DNA of 9,376 nt, from contig URYO01000037.1 in the NCBI GenBank assembly GCA_900552195.1, positions 1-9,376 on the forward strand, read 5' to 3'. Numbering within the stretch: the first letter of the stretch is position 1; each line of letters opens with the position of its first letter. The notes beneath the pieces are model-generated. The model was given only the letters and a program-made list of their open reading frames with translations. It had not been told where the DNA came from and made no database searches. Source of the DNA: an uncultured Sutterella sp. Its GTDB lineage: Bacteria; Pseudomonadota; Gammaproteobacteria; Burkholderiales; Burkholderiaceae_F. Shown in pieces: positions 1-7,116 of this stretch. The position numbers and the translations under genes are program-made.

Positions 1-205
1 TGACAATATCAACTTTTTCTGCCGGCATCTGGTGCTCTTATTCCTAGCCTTCTTAATCTGATTAGTAATGTCGATTATCGATTACTTTACGTTGGAGTCT
101 CGGCGGATTCAATACCTCTAAAGACAACGCTCGCTTCGGATCACTTCGGTTAACACTTATCTAGGAGACCAAATTACAATGGCCTCGTAAGAAAATGAGG
201 AAACC
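1..205. other. Gene-free leader upstream of the MFS gene
   Basis: No complete gene is visible here. On the minus strand an ATG at 28-26 opens a frame reading MPAEKVDIV to the window edge, with AGGA about 13 nt upstream. It could be the first nine codons of a divergent gene, but this is too short to judge. A direct repeat TCGATTA-TCGATTA at 71-84 lies in an imperfect dyad (AGTAA, TCGA / TCGA, TTACT; about 64-86). An AGGAG at 163-167 precedes a three-codon ORF (Met-Ala-Ser-stop, 179-190). A four-codon ORF (195-209) overlaps the MFS start as ATGA. No convincing -35/-10 pair was found on the plus strand. Confidence 0.4.
197..201 (+). promoter_or_regulatory. Ribosome binding site of the MFS gene
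   Basis: GAGGA lies a few bases before the ATG at 206, close to the preferred distance. It supports that start codon over later in-frame codons. Confidence 0.6.
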
Positions 206-1396
206 ATGACACCACTGATAGCCGCGAGAAGATACTTTTGGGGAGCGTACAGCTTTTCCACTCTCGGACGATTTGTCCACGGCATGGCACTGTCGTGGGT
301 TGTCTGGACTCAGACGCATTCTCCACTTTGGCTGAGCGCGATTGCCTTATTGTCCGCGCTGCCTTCTTTACCGCTGGCACCGGTGGCCGGTTCCATGGCC
401 GACCGTTTTCATCGGCACCATATTCTCTTAATTACACAGACTATCGGCTGTGTCATTGCAGCACTCACAGCATTTCTGTCTTTTTCCGACCATCTCAATC
501 CTTATAACTTGGCCGTATTGGCATTGATTTTCGGTATCGTGACCTCTATCGACGGCCCGTCTATGCATTCCATGCTGGTCGAAACTGGAGAGACGGTTTC
601 TCAAGCTGTGGCTCGGCAGTCACTGGTGATGAACGTGGCACGCTCCATTGCACCGATGTTGGCGGTTTTCATTATTGAAAGTTTTTCTGCTACCTGGTGT
701 TTCGCGATGAATGCGATCTGCTTCATCCCGATGATCGCTGTGATGGCAGTTGTCAAAATACCGAATCGAACAACGAGCGAAGAGCGCGAAGAAAGTGTGG
801 GCGTGACATCTCGCCAGCTCTTCATGACTTATCCCATTCTTCGAGAAGTTTTGCCTCAGGTGGCATGCCTCTCTATTTTGGTGATGCCTGCTGTAGCTCT
901 TCTTCCTGCAATTTCGCTGAAGGGCAGTGAATTGATGAGCTTCGGCTCTATGTCCTCCGGTTTGGGATTCGGCGCAGTCGCTGCGGCCGTCCTTATGCAG
1001 AGAAACCGCCGCATTATTCATCATGTGACAACAGTCTGGACGGGGGGCTGGGTCACGTGTATTGCCTTTGTCGTACTGCCGGCGCTGGAGACCGTTACTT
1101 CACAGTGGCTCTGCGCTTTAGTAGCGGGCGGTGCCCTGACTTTTGCCTTGGCGGCAGCAAATAATCTTGTGCAGTGTAAGGCGCCGGATATCTACCGCGG
1201 GCGTTTTTCGGCGATGTATTTGGCAGTGATGCTCGGGCTGGTGCCCGTCGGGCAGCTGATATTAGGGTTCGCCTCCGAGCATTTCACGGCTGTCGTCGCC
1301 GTACGCGCTTGTGCCGTGATTGCCATGGTCCTGATGGTGTTGTTTGCTTTCCTCTTTTCAATCTCTAAAGCGGAAGAAACGGTGGGACCGGACTAA
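206..1396 (+). CDS. MFS transporter, MFS_3 / EntS-like (DHA3-type) exporter
   Basis: This is a 396-residue polytopic inner-membrane protein of the size and hydrophobic pattern of a 12-helix Major Facilitator Superfamily carrier, expected to export a small molecule in exchange for protons. The cytoplasmic loop between helices 2 and 3 carries a motif A-like AGSMADRFHRHH (residues 61-72). The stretch around 136-180 (VARQSLVMNVARSIAP, then CFAMNAICFIP) resembles the MFS_3 family that includes the enterobactin exporter EntS. A hydrophilic central loop lies near 184-208. Near the C-terminus P327 and RGR (331-333) match the second-half signature P-x-x-x-RGR. The start has a good ribosome binding site. 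The gene converges on a Crp/Fnr-type regulator and overlaps its stop by 3 bp. The substrate cannot be read from the sequence; siderophore, drug and other metabolite efflux are all possible. Confidence 0.85.
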   Translation: MTPLIAARRYFWGAYSFSTLGRFVHGMALSWVVWTQTHSPLWLSAIALLSALPSLPLAPVAGSMADRFHRHHILLITQTIGCVIAALTAFLSFSDHLNPYNLAVLALIFGIVTSIDGPSMHSMLVETGETVSQAVARQSLVMNVARSIAPMLAVFIIESFSATWCFAMNAICFIPMIAVMAVVKIPNRTTSEEREESVGVTSRQLFMTYPILREVLPQVACLSILVMPAVALLPAISLKGSELMSFGSMSSGLGFGAVAAAVLMQRNRRIIHHVTTVWTGGWVTCIAFVVLPALETVTSQWLCALVAGGALTFALAAANNLVQCKAPDIYRGRFSAMYLAVMLGLVPVGQLILGFASEHFTAVVAVRACAVIAMVLMVLFAFLFSISKAEETVGPD

Positions 1397-1406
1397 TCCG
1401 TCCACC
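1381..1406. terminator. Imperfect hairpin spanning both convergent stop codons
   Basis: GGTGG (1381-1385) pairs with CCACC (1402-1406), A1387 pairs with T1401, and CGGA (1389-1392) pairs with TCCG (1397-1400). The loop CTAA contains the overlapping stop codons of the MFS gene (TAA) and the regulator gene (TAG on the minus strand). G1386 and C1388 are bulged. Neither side has a strong T-run (the minus-strand side continues GTTTCTT), so termination is an inference. Confidence 0.35.
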
Positions 1407-2085
1407 AGTCGTAGATGTTTTCAAAGAGCTTAGCTTTAACGTAGACGTTGCGGCCGCTCTTATACAAGAGTCCTTTACTGATCCAATCGGAGAAGATTCG
1501 GCTCACTGAGACACGAGTCAGATTGACGACGGCTCCGTACTGCTCATTGGTCAAATCCAACGGAATTCGGTTCCACTCGGTATCCGAGATCGGGACGTCA
1601 TAGTTGATCAAGAGCACTTTGAGAAAGCGTCTCAAACGCTCTGCCGGCTCCAGCGTGAAATTAGCAACCATTGCTTCAATAGAGCATTCCTGCTTACGCG
1701 TTACATGCGCGGCTTCCTTGGCGGCAAACTCACTGTTATTTTTCATCAGGTCGGTTAAAACATGCGGCTGCATAATCAGCACTTCGCACGGTCCGATCGC
1801 ACGAGTTGTGACATTTACCCGATCCCCTGTGATGACGGAAAGGTCGCATGCTGAGCATCCGGGAATCAATAAACTCAAAACGCTCGGATGACTTTTGTAA
1901 CGATCTGCAACATAGTAAGCTGCGGCCCCTTTGGTGATGAGGTAGAGCTTGGAGGGTTCGCCTTTGCCCTTGAGCAGATGACCCGGCCGAATAGAGCCGG
2001 GAACCCCGTATTTGCGGAATAATTCCTGCGTCTCGGGTAACTCTTTAGGCGGAACCCAGGGGTGGGTTTTGAAAATTTGTCGCAT
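1393..2085 (-). CDS. Crp/Fnr-family transcriptional regulator, non-canonical effector pocket
   Basis: This 230-residue protein has the two-domain plan and normal length of the family. An N-terminal cyclic-nucleotide-like beta-roll (about residues 25-110) is joined by a dimerisation helix (about 115-160) to a C-terminal winged helix-turn-helix (about 178-217, LTNEQYGAVVNLTRVSVSRI, then GLLYKSGRNVYV). By hand alignment to E. coli CRP, the cAMP-contact residues E72, R82 and S83 become C80, V90 and N91, so cAMP is unlikely to be the ligand. It also lacks the N-terminal cysteine cluster of FNR. Its four cysteines are C77, C80, C100 and C134, and C77-x-x-C80 lies in the loop equivalent to the phosphate-binding cassette. 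The ATG has no clear Shine-Dalgarno sequence. The gene is convergent with the exporter and divergent from the transglycosylase gene. Its target and ligand are unknown. Confidence 0.85.
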   Translation of the reverse strand: MRQIFKTHPWVPPKELPETQELFRKYGVPGSIRPGHLLKGKGEPSKLYLITKGAAAYYVADRYKSHPSVLSLLIPGCSACDLSVITGDRVNVTTRAIGPCEVLIMQPHVLTDLMKNNSEFAAKEAAHVTRKQECSIEAMVANFTLEPAERLRRFLKVLLINYDVPISDTEWNRIPLDLTNEQYGAVVNLTRVSVSRIFSDWISKGLLYKSGRNVYVKAKLFENIYDWWTD

Positions 2086-2206
2086 ATTTAAGTACTTAAT
2101 GGGTGCATAATCATTTTTGCACTGGCGAGAAGTTTTTAACAGTCAGTCACGTATTAACACCTAGTAAACGATAGACAAACAAATCTGTCAAAGGCACTAT
2201 TACGGG
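2086..2206. promoter_or_regulatory. Divergent intergenic region of regulator and transglycosylase genes
   Basis: This 121-bp gap must hold the start signals of both divergent genes. It contains the palindrome at 2088-2099, a dyad GTGCA-N10-TGCAC at 2103-2122, and two copies of TTAACA 18 bp apart (2136-2141 and 2154-2159). It is AT-rich. I could not assign a persuasive -35/-10 pair to either gene. On the minus strand TGATTATGC (about 2107-2115) is a weak extended -10 candidate for the regulator. Confidence 0.4.
2088..2099. promoter_or_regulatory. Perfect 12-bp palindrome TTAAGTACTTAA, candidate operator
   Basis: The palindrome sits two bases upstream of the regulator's ATG, where a Shine-Dalgarno sequence would normally lie. 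A dimeric DNA-binding protein could bind it, so autoregulation is a reasonable inference. The sequence does not match the CRP (TGTGA-N6-TCACA) or FNR (TTGAT-N4-ATCAA) consensus. Confidence 0.35.
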
Positions 2207-3118
2207 ATGACTAAAAACCAGCAGTTTAAAAAACAAACACATAGAGGCGCTTTTTCCGTCCTACGCGCTTGTAAGGAAGAACCTGTTTTCCGGGGCAAAA
2301 AGGTTGCTGCGTCCATGACGCTGGCATTGGTCTTTTTGTTGGGATTGGGCTCGCTCGACACACAAAATGCATTGACAGTTTCTTCTCCGGAGACTGTTGC
2401 CGACTCTAAAACTCCCCAGGCCGAGCCTCCGCTGAAGGTTAAATCTTTGAGCTACTCCAATTTCGAACGCGAAGATTTGACTAAGCCGTTCGAAACCGAG
2501 GAGCAGGTCATTGATCGAATGGAAACCAATGCCGCTCGTTTTATCGCAGAGCATTATCGCGTAGATCGCGAAGATGCGGCTGAAATTGTAGAGCAGGCGT
2601 TTATTTCCGGTAAAAACCACGACGTTGACCCTTTGTTGATTTTGGCAGTTATTGCGACTGAATCCTCTTTTGACCCGAAGGCTGGCAGCTCTGTCGGTGC
2701 GAAAGGTCTGATGCAGGTTCACGCCAAAGTGCATGCCAAACGCTTCAAAGAGTTCGGCGGTCTTAAAGCCGTTCATGAAGTGGAAGCCGGAATTGAAGTC
2801 GGTACCCAGATTCTTAAAGAATATCTGAATAAGACCGGCTCTCTGAAGGGCGCATTGAAGTACTACGTCGGTGCTGCTAAGCATTCTCACGACGGCGGGT
2901 ACAGCCGCAAGGTTCTCTCTATGAGAAACCATCTTCGTCTGGCTGCCAGCGGTCAGGTAGAAGCGGCAAAGATTCAGGCTCGTGCGCCGAGCAAGTTCCC
3001 TGAGAACTACAGAGACGGTCCGGTTTTTGCGACCTACGGCGCTAACTTGGCCCGTGCGATGACCGAAAGTTACAAGCCGAAACAGACGTCCGGTTCTTCC
3101 GAAAGCGGTTCGGCCTAA
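2207..3118 (+). CDS. Membrane-anchored lytic transglycosylase (SLT domain)
   Basis: This 303-residue protein should cleave the MurNAc-GlcNAc bond of peptidoglycan in the periplasm. The SLT (goose-lysozyme-like) domain spans about residues 125-245. The probable catalytic glutamate is E152 in IATESSFDPKAGSSVGAKG, followed by the family motif GLMQV (167-171). AGIEVGTQILKEYL (194-207) and the ALKYYVG-type segment (216-222) are typical of later SLT motifs. A short hydrophobic stretch at about 36-50, preceded by RGKK (29-32), could be an uncleaved anchor or a signal peptide with an unusually long n-region. No lipobox was seen. Residues 55-100 look like a linker, and the last 60 residues carry no recognised domain. 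AAGG lies 12 nt before the ATG, so the ribosome binding site is weak. Starting at M37 would remove the basic residues before the helix, so I keep M1. Confidence 0.85.
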   Translation: MTKNQQFKKQTHRGAFSVLRACKEEPVFRGKKVAASMTLALVFLLGLGSLDTQNALTVSSPETVADSKTPQAEPPLKVKSLSYSNFEREDLTKPFETEEQVIDRMETNAARFIAEHYRVDREDAAEIVEQAFISGKNHDVDPLLILAVIATESSFDPKAGSSVGAKGLMQVHAKVHAKRFKEFGGLKAVHEVEAGIEVGTQILKEYLNKTGSLKGALKYYVGAAKHSHDGGYSRKVLSMRNHLRLAASGQVEAAKIQARAPSKFPENYRDGPVFATYGANLARAMTESYKPKQTSGSSESGSA

Positions 3119-3127
3119 TCTAAAGGC

Positions 3128-3838
3128 TTAACGAAAGTCGCCCCACAAAGTTTGAGCAAAGGAGGCGGCAGCAATAGCTGCCGTTTCTGTTCTTAGGACC
3201 CGGCTGCCGAGCTTGCGGCTATAAAAGCCGTCGTCGACCAATATCTCGATTTCTTTAGGTGACAAACCGCCTTCAGGTCCTATAGCAAAGGTGACCGCCG
3301 CGGGTACTTCTGAAGAATCGTAAGTTTTACCGACTGGACTTAAAACGAACTTGAGACCTTCAGCATAGGCTGCAGCTTCTTTAAGACTTGTACAGAAGCG
3401 GATGTTGGGAAGATAGTTCTCCCCGCATTGCTGACAGGCAGAAACTGCAATTTTGTTCCATCGCTCAACTCGTTTTACAGCTTTTTCTCCGGTAAGGCGC
3501 ACTTCGCCGCGATCTGAAGGGAAAACGGCAATCTCGGCATAGCCGAGTTCGCAAGCCTTTTCAATAATCCAATCCATTTTTTCGTTGGCAACGAGCGCCT
3601 GCATGAGGACAAGCTTCAGCCCCCGAGGCTGCATGATGACTTCCTGAGGAATTACTTCTGCGAAATCTGTTGCAAAACGGATCGTCCCTTTAACAGCACA
3701 GCCTTTTCCATTGAATACTTCTACCGCGTCACCCTGCCTCATGCGCAGAACCCGCATCGCATGGTGTACGGCTTCGGGCGGCAGAACAAGCGGTGCTTCA
3801 GTGTCAGCGGAATTGAAAAAATAGTAAAAGCGGGGCAT
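3128..3838 (-). CDS. rsmE: 16S rRNA (uracil(1498)-N3)-methyltransferase RsmE
   Basis: RsmE transfers a methyl group from S-adenosylmethionine to N3 of U1498 in helix 44 of 16S rRNA on the 30S subunit. The 236-residue length fits the family. An N-terminal PUA-like domain (about 1-70) includes HHAMRVLRMRQGD (25-37) and FNGKG (42-46). A C-terminal SPOUT methyltransferase domain with a trefoil knot (about 73-232) includes EKMDWIIEKACELG (86-99), RWNKIAVSACQQCGE (126-140), IGPEGGLSPKEI (186-197) and LGSRVLRTETA (210-220). The last two motifs form the SAM-binding knot. It ends 9 bp from the transglycosylase gene, tail to tail, with no obvious terminator between them. No Shine-Dalgarno sequence is visible before the ATG (upstream reads AACAAAAC). 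Confidence 0.95.
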   Translation of the reverse strand: MPRFYYFFNSADTEAPLVLPPEAVHHAMRVLRMRQGDAVEVFNGKGCAVKGTIRFATDFAEVIPQEVIMQPRGLKLVLMQALVANEKMDWIIEKACELGYAEIAVFPSDRGEVRLTGEKAVKRVERWNKIAVSACQQCGENYLPNIRFCTSLKEAAAYAEGLKFVLSPVGKTYDSSEVPAAVTFAIGPEGGLSPKEIEILVDDGFYSRKLGSRVLRTETAAIAAASFAQTLWGDFR

Positions 3839-3871
3839 GTTTTGTTAAAAGTGCTTTCAGAGGAATACAAA

Positions 3872-3898
3872 ATGATAAAGCAATTGGCGGATTATTAA
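3872..3898 (+). other. Possible eight-codon ORF with good ribosome binding site
   Basis: ATG at 3872 opens MIKQLADY followed by TAA. AGAGGA at 3859-3864 lies 7 nt upstream, which is an ideal spacing. The ORF ends before a further orphan Shine-Dalgarno-like AAGGAGGG (3906-3913), which has no start codon at a usable distance. Both lie upstream of the candidate tkt promoter, so they would matter only if transcription starts earlier. It may be chance. Confidence 0.2.
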
Positions 3899-3933
3899 GG
3901 AAAATAAGGAGGGTTTTTCGGCTAAACAGCTGA

Positions 3934-3962
3934 TTTCGATAAGGGCTTAGAGTTGGTAGAAT
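3934..3962 (+). promoter_or_regulatory. Candidate sigma-70 promoter of the tkt-gap-pgk operon
   Basis: TAGAAT (3957-3962) matches the -10 consensus at five of six positions and is preceded by TGG, giving an extended -10 (TGG-TAGAAT). A weak -35 TTTCGA (3934-3939) lies exactly 17 bp upstream. Transcription would begin near 3968-3970 and leave a leader of about 50 nt before the tkt ATG. Confidence 0.5.
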
Positions 3963-3978
3963 TACACTGATTATTAAG

Positions 3979-4000
3979 CCCGGATTTCGGGATTTTTCTT
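3979..4000 (+). promoter_or_regulatory. Hairpin plus T-rich tract in tkt leader, possible attenuator
   Basis: CCCG (3979-3982) pairs with CGGG (3988-3991) around the loop GATTT. ATTTTTCTT follows immediately. The arrangement resembles a small intrinsic terminator placed between the candidate promoter and the ATG. The stem has only four GC pairs, so termination would be weak. No plus-strand gene upstream needs a terminator here. Confidence 0.35.
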
Positions 4001-4018
4001 ATTTAGACCATATTGACT

Positions 4019-6037
4019 ATGTCCTCTTCCGTCTCCAGTAAGACAATGGCCAACGCCGTTCGCGCATTGGCCATGGATGCAGTCCAAAAAGCAAACTCCG
4101 GTCACCCCGGAATGCCGATGGGTATGGCAGACATTGCTGTCGCCCTTTGGACTAAACACCTTCGTCACAATCCTTCTGATCCTAAATGGCTCGGCCGCGA
4201 CCGTTTTCTTCTTTCCAACGGTCACGGATCTATGCTCCAGTATGCATTGCTTCATCTGGCAGGCTACGACCTCACAATTGATGATCTGAAGAACTTTCGC
4301 CAACTTCACAGCAAGACGCCGGGACACCCCGAAATCGGAGTGACGTCAGGCGTTGAAACATCAACCGGTCCGCTTGGACAAGGGATTGCCAACGCTGTCG
4401 GGATGGCTTTGGCTGAGAAAATGCTGGCGGCCGAATTCAACGAAGAGGGCTATGACATCATCAACAACTACACCTATGCATTCTTAGGTGACGGCTGCTT
4501 GATGGAAGGCATTTCTCACGAAGTCTGCTCTTTGGCCGGTGTTTGGAAACTCAACAAACTCATCGCTCTGTACGATGACAACGGTATTTCCATCGACGGC
4601 AAGATCGAAAACTGGTTCGGCGAAAACGTTCGCGAGCGCTTCGAGTCCTATAACTGGAACGTGATCGGTCCGATCGACGGCCACGACATCGAGGCTGTTT
4701 CCGAAGCTATTGAAGAAGCTAAGAAATCCGACAAGCCGACATTGATCGACTGCAAGACGGTTATCGGATTCGGTTCTCCCAACCGCGCAGGCACAAACAA
4801 AGCGCACGGTTCTCCTCTGGGAGACGAAGAGCTTGCTGAAGCTAAGAAAGCTCTGGGCTGGGAATACGCTCCCTTTGAAATTCCTCAGGAAATTTACGAA
4901 GCATTCGACGCTCGTCAGGCCGGTGCCGAAATGGAAGAGGCATGGCTTGAAAAATATCGCCGTTATGCAGAAGCCTTCCCGGCTAAAGCGGCTGAATTAG
5001 AACGCCGCATGAAAGGCCAGCTGCCGGAAAACTGGGATGATGTGATTCTTGAAGCCATCGTCAATGCAGCCGGCGAAGCCAAGACAGTCGCGACCCGCAA
5101 GGCCAGCCAGATGGCTTTGAACGCTTACGCACCGCATCTGCCCGAACTGCTCGGCGGCTCTGCTGACCTCACAAGCTCCAACCTGACCAACTGGGAAGGG
5201 GTTCAGGCCATGAGACCCGATACTTATCTCGGACGCCATATTAACTACGGTGTCCGTGAATTCGGCATGTGCGCCATCCTGAACGGCATCGCTTTGTACG
5301 GCGGATTCATCCCGTACGGCGCTACCTTCCTTACCTTCGCAGACTACGGCCGCAATGCACTGAGAATGGCCGCACTGATGAAGCTGCGCTCTATCTTCGT
5401 CTTTACACACGACTCCATCGGTGTCGGTGAAGACGGTCCGACACATCAGCCGATCGAACAGACAGAAAGCCTGCGCATCATTCCGAACATGGATGTCTGG
5501 CGTCCTGCCGATACCTGCGAAACACTTACAGCCTGGGCCTGCGCAATTTCCCGCCAGGACGGTCCTTCTTCCCTGATCTTCAGCCGTCAGAACCTTCCGT
5601 TCGTTGAACGCGACGAGATCAATGTCGATGACATGGAAAAGGGCGGCTACATCATGCTTGAAGCTCCGAACGGTCCTTCTTCCGTTGAAGTGACCTTGGT
5701 TGCTACCGGCAGCGAAGTTGCCCTGGCAGCAGAGGCCCGCAAGCAGCTTTTGGCGATGAACATCCAGACACGACTCGTTTCTATGCCCTCTACGACAGTC
5801 TTTGATCGTCAGGACAAGGAATATCGCGACTTCGTCTTAGGCGAAGGCAGACCTGTTGTCGCCATCGAAGCCGGCAGAACCGACGGCTGGTGGAAGTACA
5901 TCCGCGGCGCCGGTACTGTTATCGGCCTGGATCATTTCGGCGAGTCTGCCCCCGCTTCCGAACTCTTTAAACTTTTTGGTTTCACCGTCGATAACGTTGT
6001 TGAAACTGTTCAGCAAGTTCTTTCTCAAGGAAAATAA
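4019..6037 (+). CDS. tkt: Transketolase
   Basis: Transketolase moves a two-carbon ketol unit between sugar phosphates of the non-oxidative pentose phosphate pathway, using thiamine diphosphate and a divalent metal. The 672-residue length fits the bacterial TktA type. Numbered from the ATG at 4019: [14 protein letters not shown] (27-40), NGHGS (67-71) and GDG-CLMEGI (157-165) with N188 form the cofactor site. H29, H69, H263 and H476 correspond to active-site histidines, and E414 in GVREFGM is the glutamate that activates the cofactor. The pyrimidine-binding and C-terminal domains are complete. A TTG at 4013 is in frame, but ATG 4019 matches the usual N-terminus (MSS...[13 protein letters not shown]). 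No Shine-Dalgarno sequence precedes either, which is odd for a gene expected to be strongly expressed. gap follows after 2 bp, so the two are cotranscribed. Confidence 0.97.
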   Translation: MSSSVSSKTMANAVRALAMDAVQKANSGHPGMPMGMADIAVALWTKHLRHNPSDPKWLGRDRFLLSNGHGSMLQYALLHLAGYDLTIDDLKNFRQLHSKTPGHPEIGVTSGVETSTGPLGQGIANAVGMALAEKMLAAEFNEEGYDIINNYTYAFLGDGCLMEGISHEVCSLAGVWKLNKLIALYDDNGISIDGKIENWFGENVRERFESYNWNVIGPIDGHDIEAVSEAIEEAKKSDKPTLIDCKTVIGFGSPNRAGTNKAHGSPLGDEELAEAKKALGWEYAPFEIPQEIYEAFDARQAGAEMEEAWLEKYRRYAEAFPAKAAELERRMKGQLPENWDDVILEAIVNAAGEAKTVATRKASQMALNAYAPHLPELLGGSADLTSSNLTNWEGVQAMRPDTYLGRHINYGVREFGMCAILNGIALYGGFIPYGATFLTFADYGRNALRMAALMKLRSIFVFTHDSIGVGEDGPTHQPIEQTESLRIIPNMDVWRPADTCETLTAWACAISRQDGPSSLIFSRQNLPFVERDEINVDDMEKGGYIMLEAPNGPSSVEVTLVATGSEVALAAEARKQLLAMNIQTRLVSMPSTTVFDRQDKEYRDFVLGEGRPVVAIEAGRTDGWWKYIRGAGTVIGLDHFGESAPASELFKLFGFTVDNVVETVQQVLSQGK

Positions 6038-6039
6038 AC

Positions 6040-7053
6040 ATGACCATTCGAGTTGCTATTACCGGTTACGGCCGCATCGGTCGAAACGTCCTCCGTGCTT
6101 TTTATGAAGAAAATAAATGGCCGGACGTCAAGATCGTTGCCATTAACGATACTGCAAAACCCGAAGCCACCGTTCATCTGACCAAGTTCGACACAACACA
6201 CGGCAAGTTCAACGGTGACGTTTATTGGGACGACGGTCATCTGGTCGTGAACGGAGACCGCATTTTCATGTGCTCCGAACGTGATCCGAAGAAGCTTCCT
6301 TGGAAAGATCTGGACATCGATATCGTTCTCGAATGCACCGGTGCATTCCGCGATAAAGAAGGCGCAATGCAGCACATTGAAGCCGGCGCCAAGAAAGTTT
6401 TGATTTCCGCTCCCGGCAAGGACGTTGACGCCACCGTTGTTTACGGCGTGAACCAGAATGTTCTCAAGGCAAGCGACGTCGTTGTTTCCAACGCTTCCTG
6501 CACAACCAACTGCATGTGCCCGTTCGTTAAGCCTTTGATGGACAAACTCGGCATTGTTGACGGCATGATGACCACCATCCACGCTTTCACAAACGATCAG
6601 GTTCTCACCGACGTTAAGCACAAAGATCTGCGCCGTGCTCGTGCCGCTGCCGACAACATCATCCCGACAAAGACCGGTGCCGCTAAAGCCGTCGGTGTTG
6701 TGATTCCCGAACTGAAGGGCAAGCTGGACGGCTACGCCATGCGCGTTCCGACTCTGAACGTTTCCGTTGCCGACCTTACTTTCAACGCCAAGCGTCCGAC
6801 AACCGTTGAAGAAGTCAACAAGATCATTCTTGAAGCTTCCGAAAGCCCTGAACTCAAAGGCATTCTCGGCTACAACGAACTGCCGCTGGTTTCTTCCGAC
6901 TTCAACCACACTTCCTTCTCCTCTATCTTCGATGCCACCCTGACTAAGGTTATCGACGGTACGCTGGTGAAGGCTGTTGCTTGGTATGACAACGAGTGGG
7001 GCTTCTCCTGCAGAATGCTCGACACCGCCGTTGCAATGTACAACGCGAAGTAA
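6040..7053 (+). CDS. gap: Glyceraldehyde-3-phosphate dehydrogenase, type I
   Basis: GAPDH interconverts glyceraldehyde-3-phosphate and 1,3-bisphosphoglycerate with phosphate and NAD, in the cytosol as a tetramer. The 337-residue protein begins with the Rossmann motif GYGRIGR (9-15). D37 at the end of the second strand favours NAD over NADP. The catalytic loop SNASCTTNC places the nucleophile at C154 and the general base at H181. R235 in MRVPTLNVS belongs to the phosphate-site region, and WYDNEWGF (315-322) is the usual C-terminal signature. [21 protein letters not shown] (181-201) is worded like betaproteobacterial enzymes. AAGGA (6027-6031), inside the end of tkt, is a well-spaced ribosome binding site, so translation may be coupled. 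Tkt produces its substrate and Pgk uses its product. Confidence 0.97.
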   Translation: MTIRVAITGYGRIGRNVLRAFYEENKWPDVKIVAINDTAKPEATVHLTKFDTTHGKFNGDVYWDDGHLVVNGDRIFMCSERDPKKLPWKDLDIDIVLECTGAFRDKEGAMQHIEAGAKKVLISAPGKDVDATVVYGVNQNVLKASDVVVSNASCTTNCMCPFVKPLMDKLGIVDGMMTTIHAFTNDQVLTDVKHKDLRRARAAADNIIPTKTGAAKAVGVVIPELKGKLDGYAMRVPTLNVSVADLTFNAKRPTTVEEVNKIILEASESPELKGILGYNELPLVSSDFNHTSFSSIFDATLTKVIDGTLVKAVAWYDNEWGFSCRMLDTAVAMYNAK

Positions 7054-7068
7054 TTCTTAAAAATAATT

Positions 7069-7098
7069 GATCAAACCCCGCTTCGTCGGGGTTTGGTC
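7069..7098 (+). promoter_or_regulatory. Intercistronic hairpin between gap and pgk
   Basis: AAACCCCG (7073-7080) and CGGGGTTT (7087-7094) form a perfect 8-bp stem around the loop CTTCGT. The stem extends outward to 7069/7098 with C-G, T·G, A-T and G-C pairs. No T-run follows (the next bases are TAACAGG), so it is a poor terminator for the plus strand. The pgk ribosome binding site begins 4 nt after it. Roles in mRNA processing, protection from 3' exonucleases or partial polarity are inferences. Confidence 0.55.
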
Positions 7099-7116
7099 TA
7101 ACAGGAAAGAAGATCC

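Noticed and set aside
1..28. Possible start of a divergent minus-strand gene (MPAEKVDIV to the edge)
   Set aside because: Only nine codons are visible and the ribosome binding site is distant. It is noted in the leader entry but not called as a gene.
2103..2122. GTGCA-N10-TGCAC as a CRP or FNR box
   Set aside because: Half-site sequence and spacing fit neither TGTGA-N6-TCACA nor TTGAT-N4-ATCAA. It is kept only as an unassigned dyad.
2261..2932. Minus-strand open frame of 223 codons opposite the transglycosylase gene
   Set aside because: The plus-strand frame carries the conserved SLT motifs, while the antisense protein shows nothing recognisable.
4013..4018. TTG start two codons upstream for transketolase
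   Set aside because: It has no ribosome binding site and the ATG at 4019 gives the usual family N-terminus.
6025..6909. Long minus-strand open frame of 294 codons opposite gap
   Set aside because: It lies wholly antisense to a clear GAPDH gene and its translation has no recognisable domain. It is a by-product of codon bias.
7069..7098. Intrinsic terminator after gap
   Set aside because: No T-run follows on the plus strand and pgk begins just after it with a good ribosome binding site.
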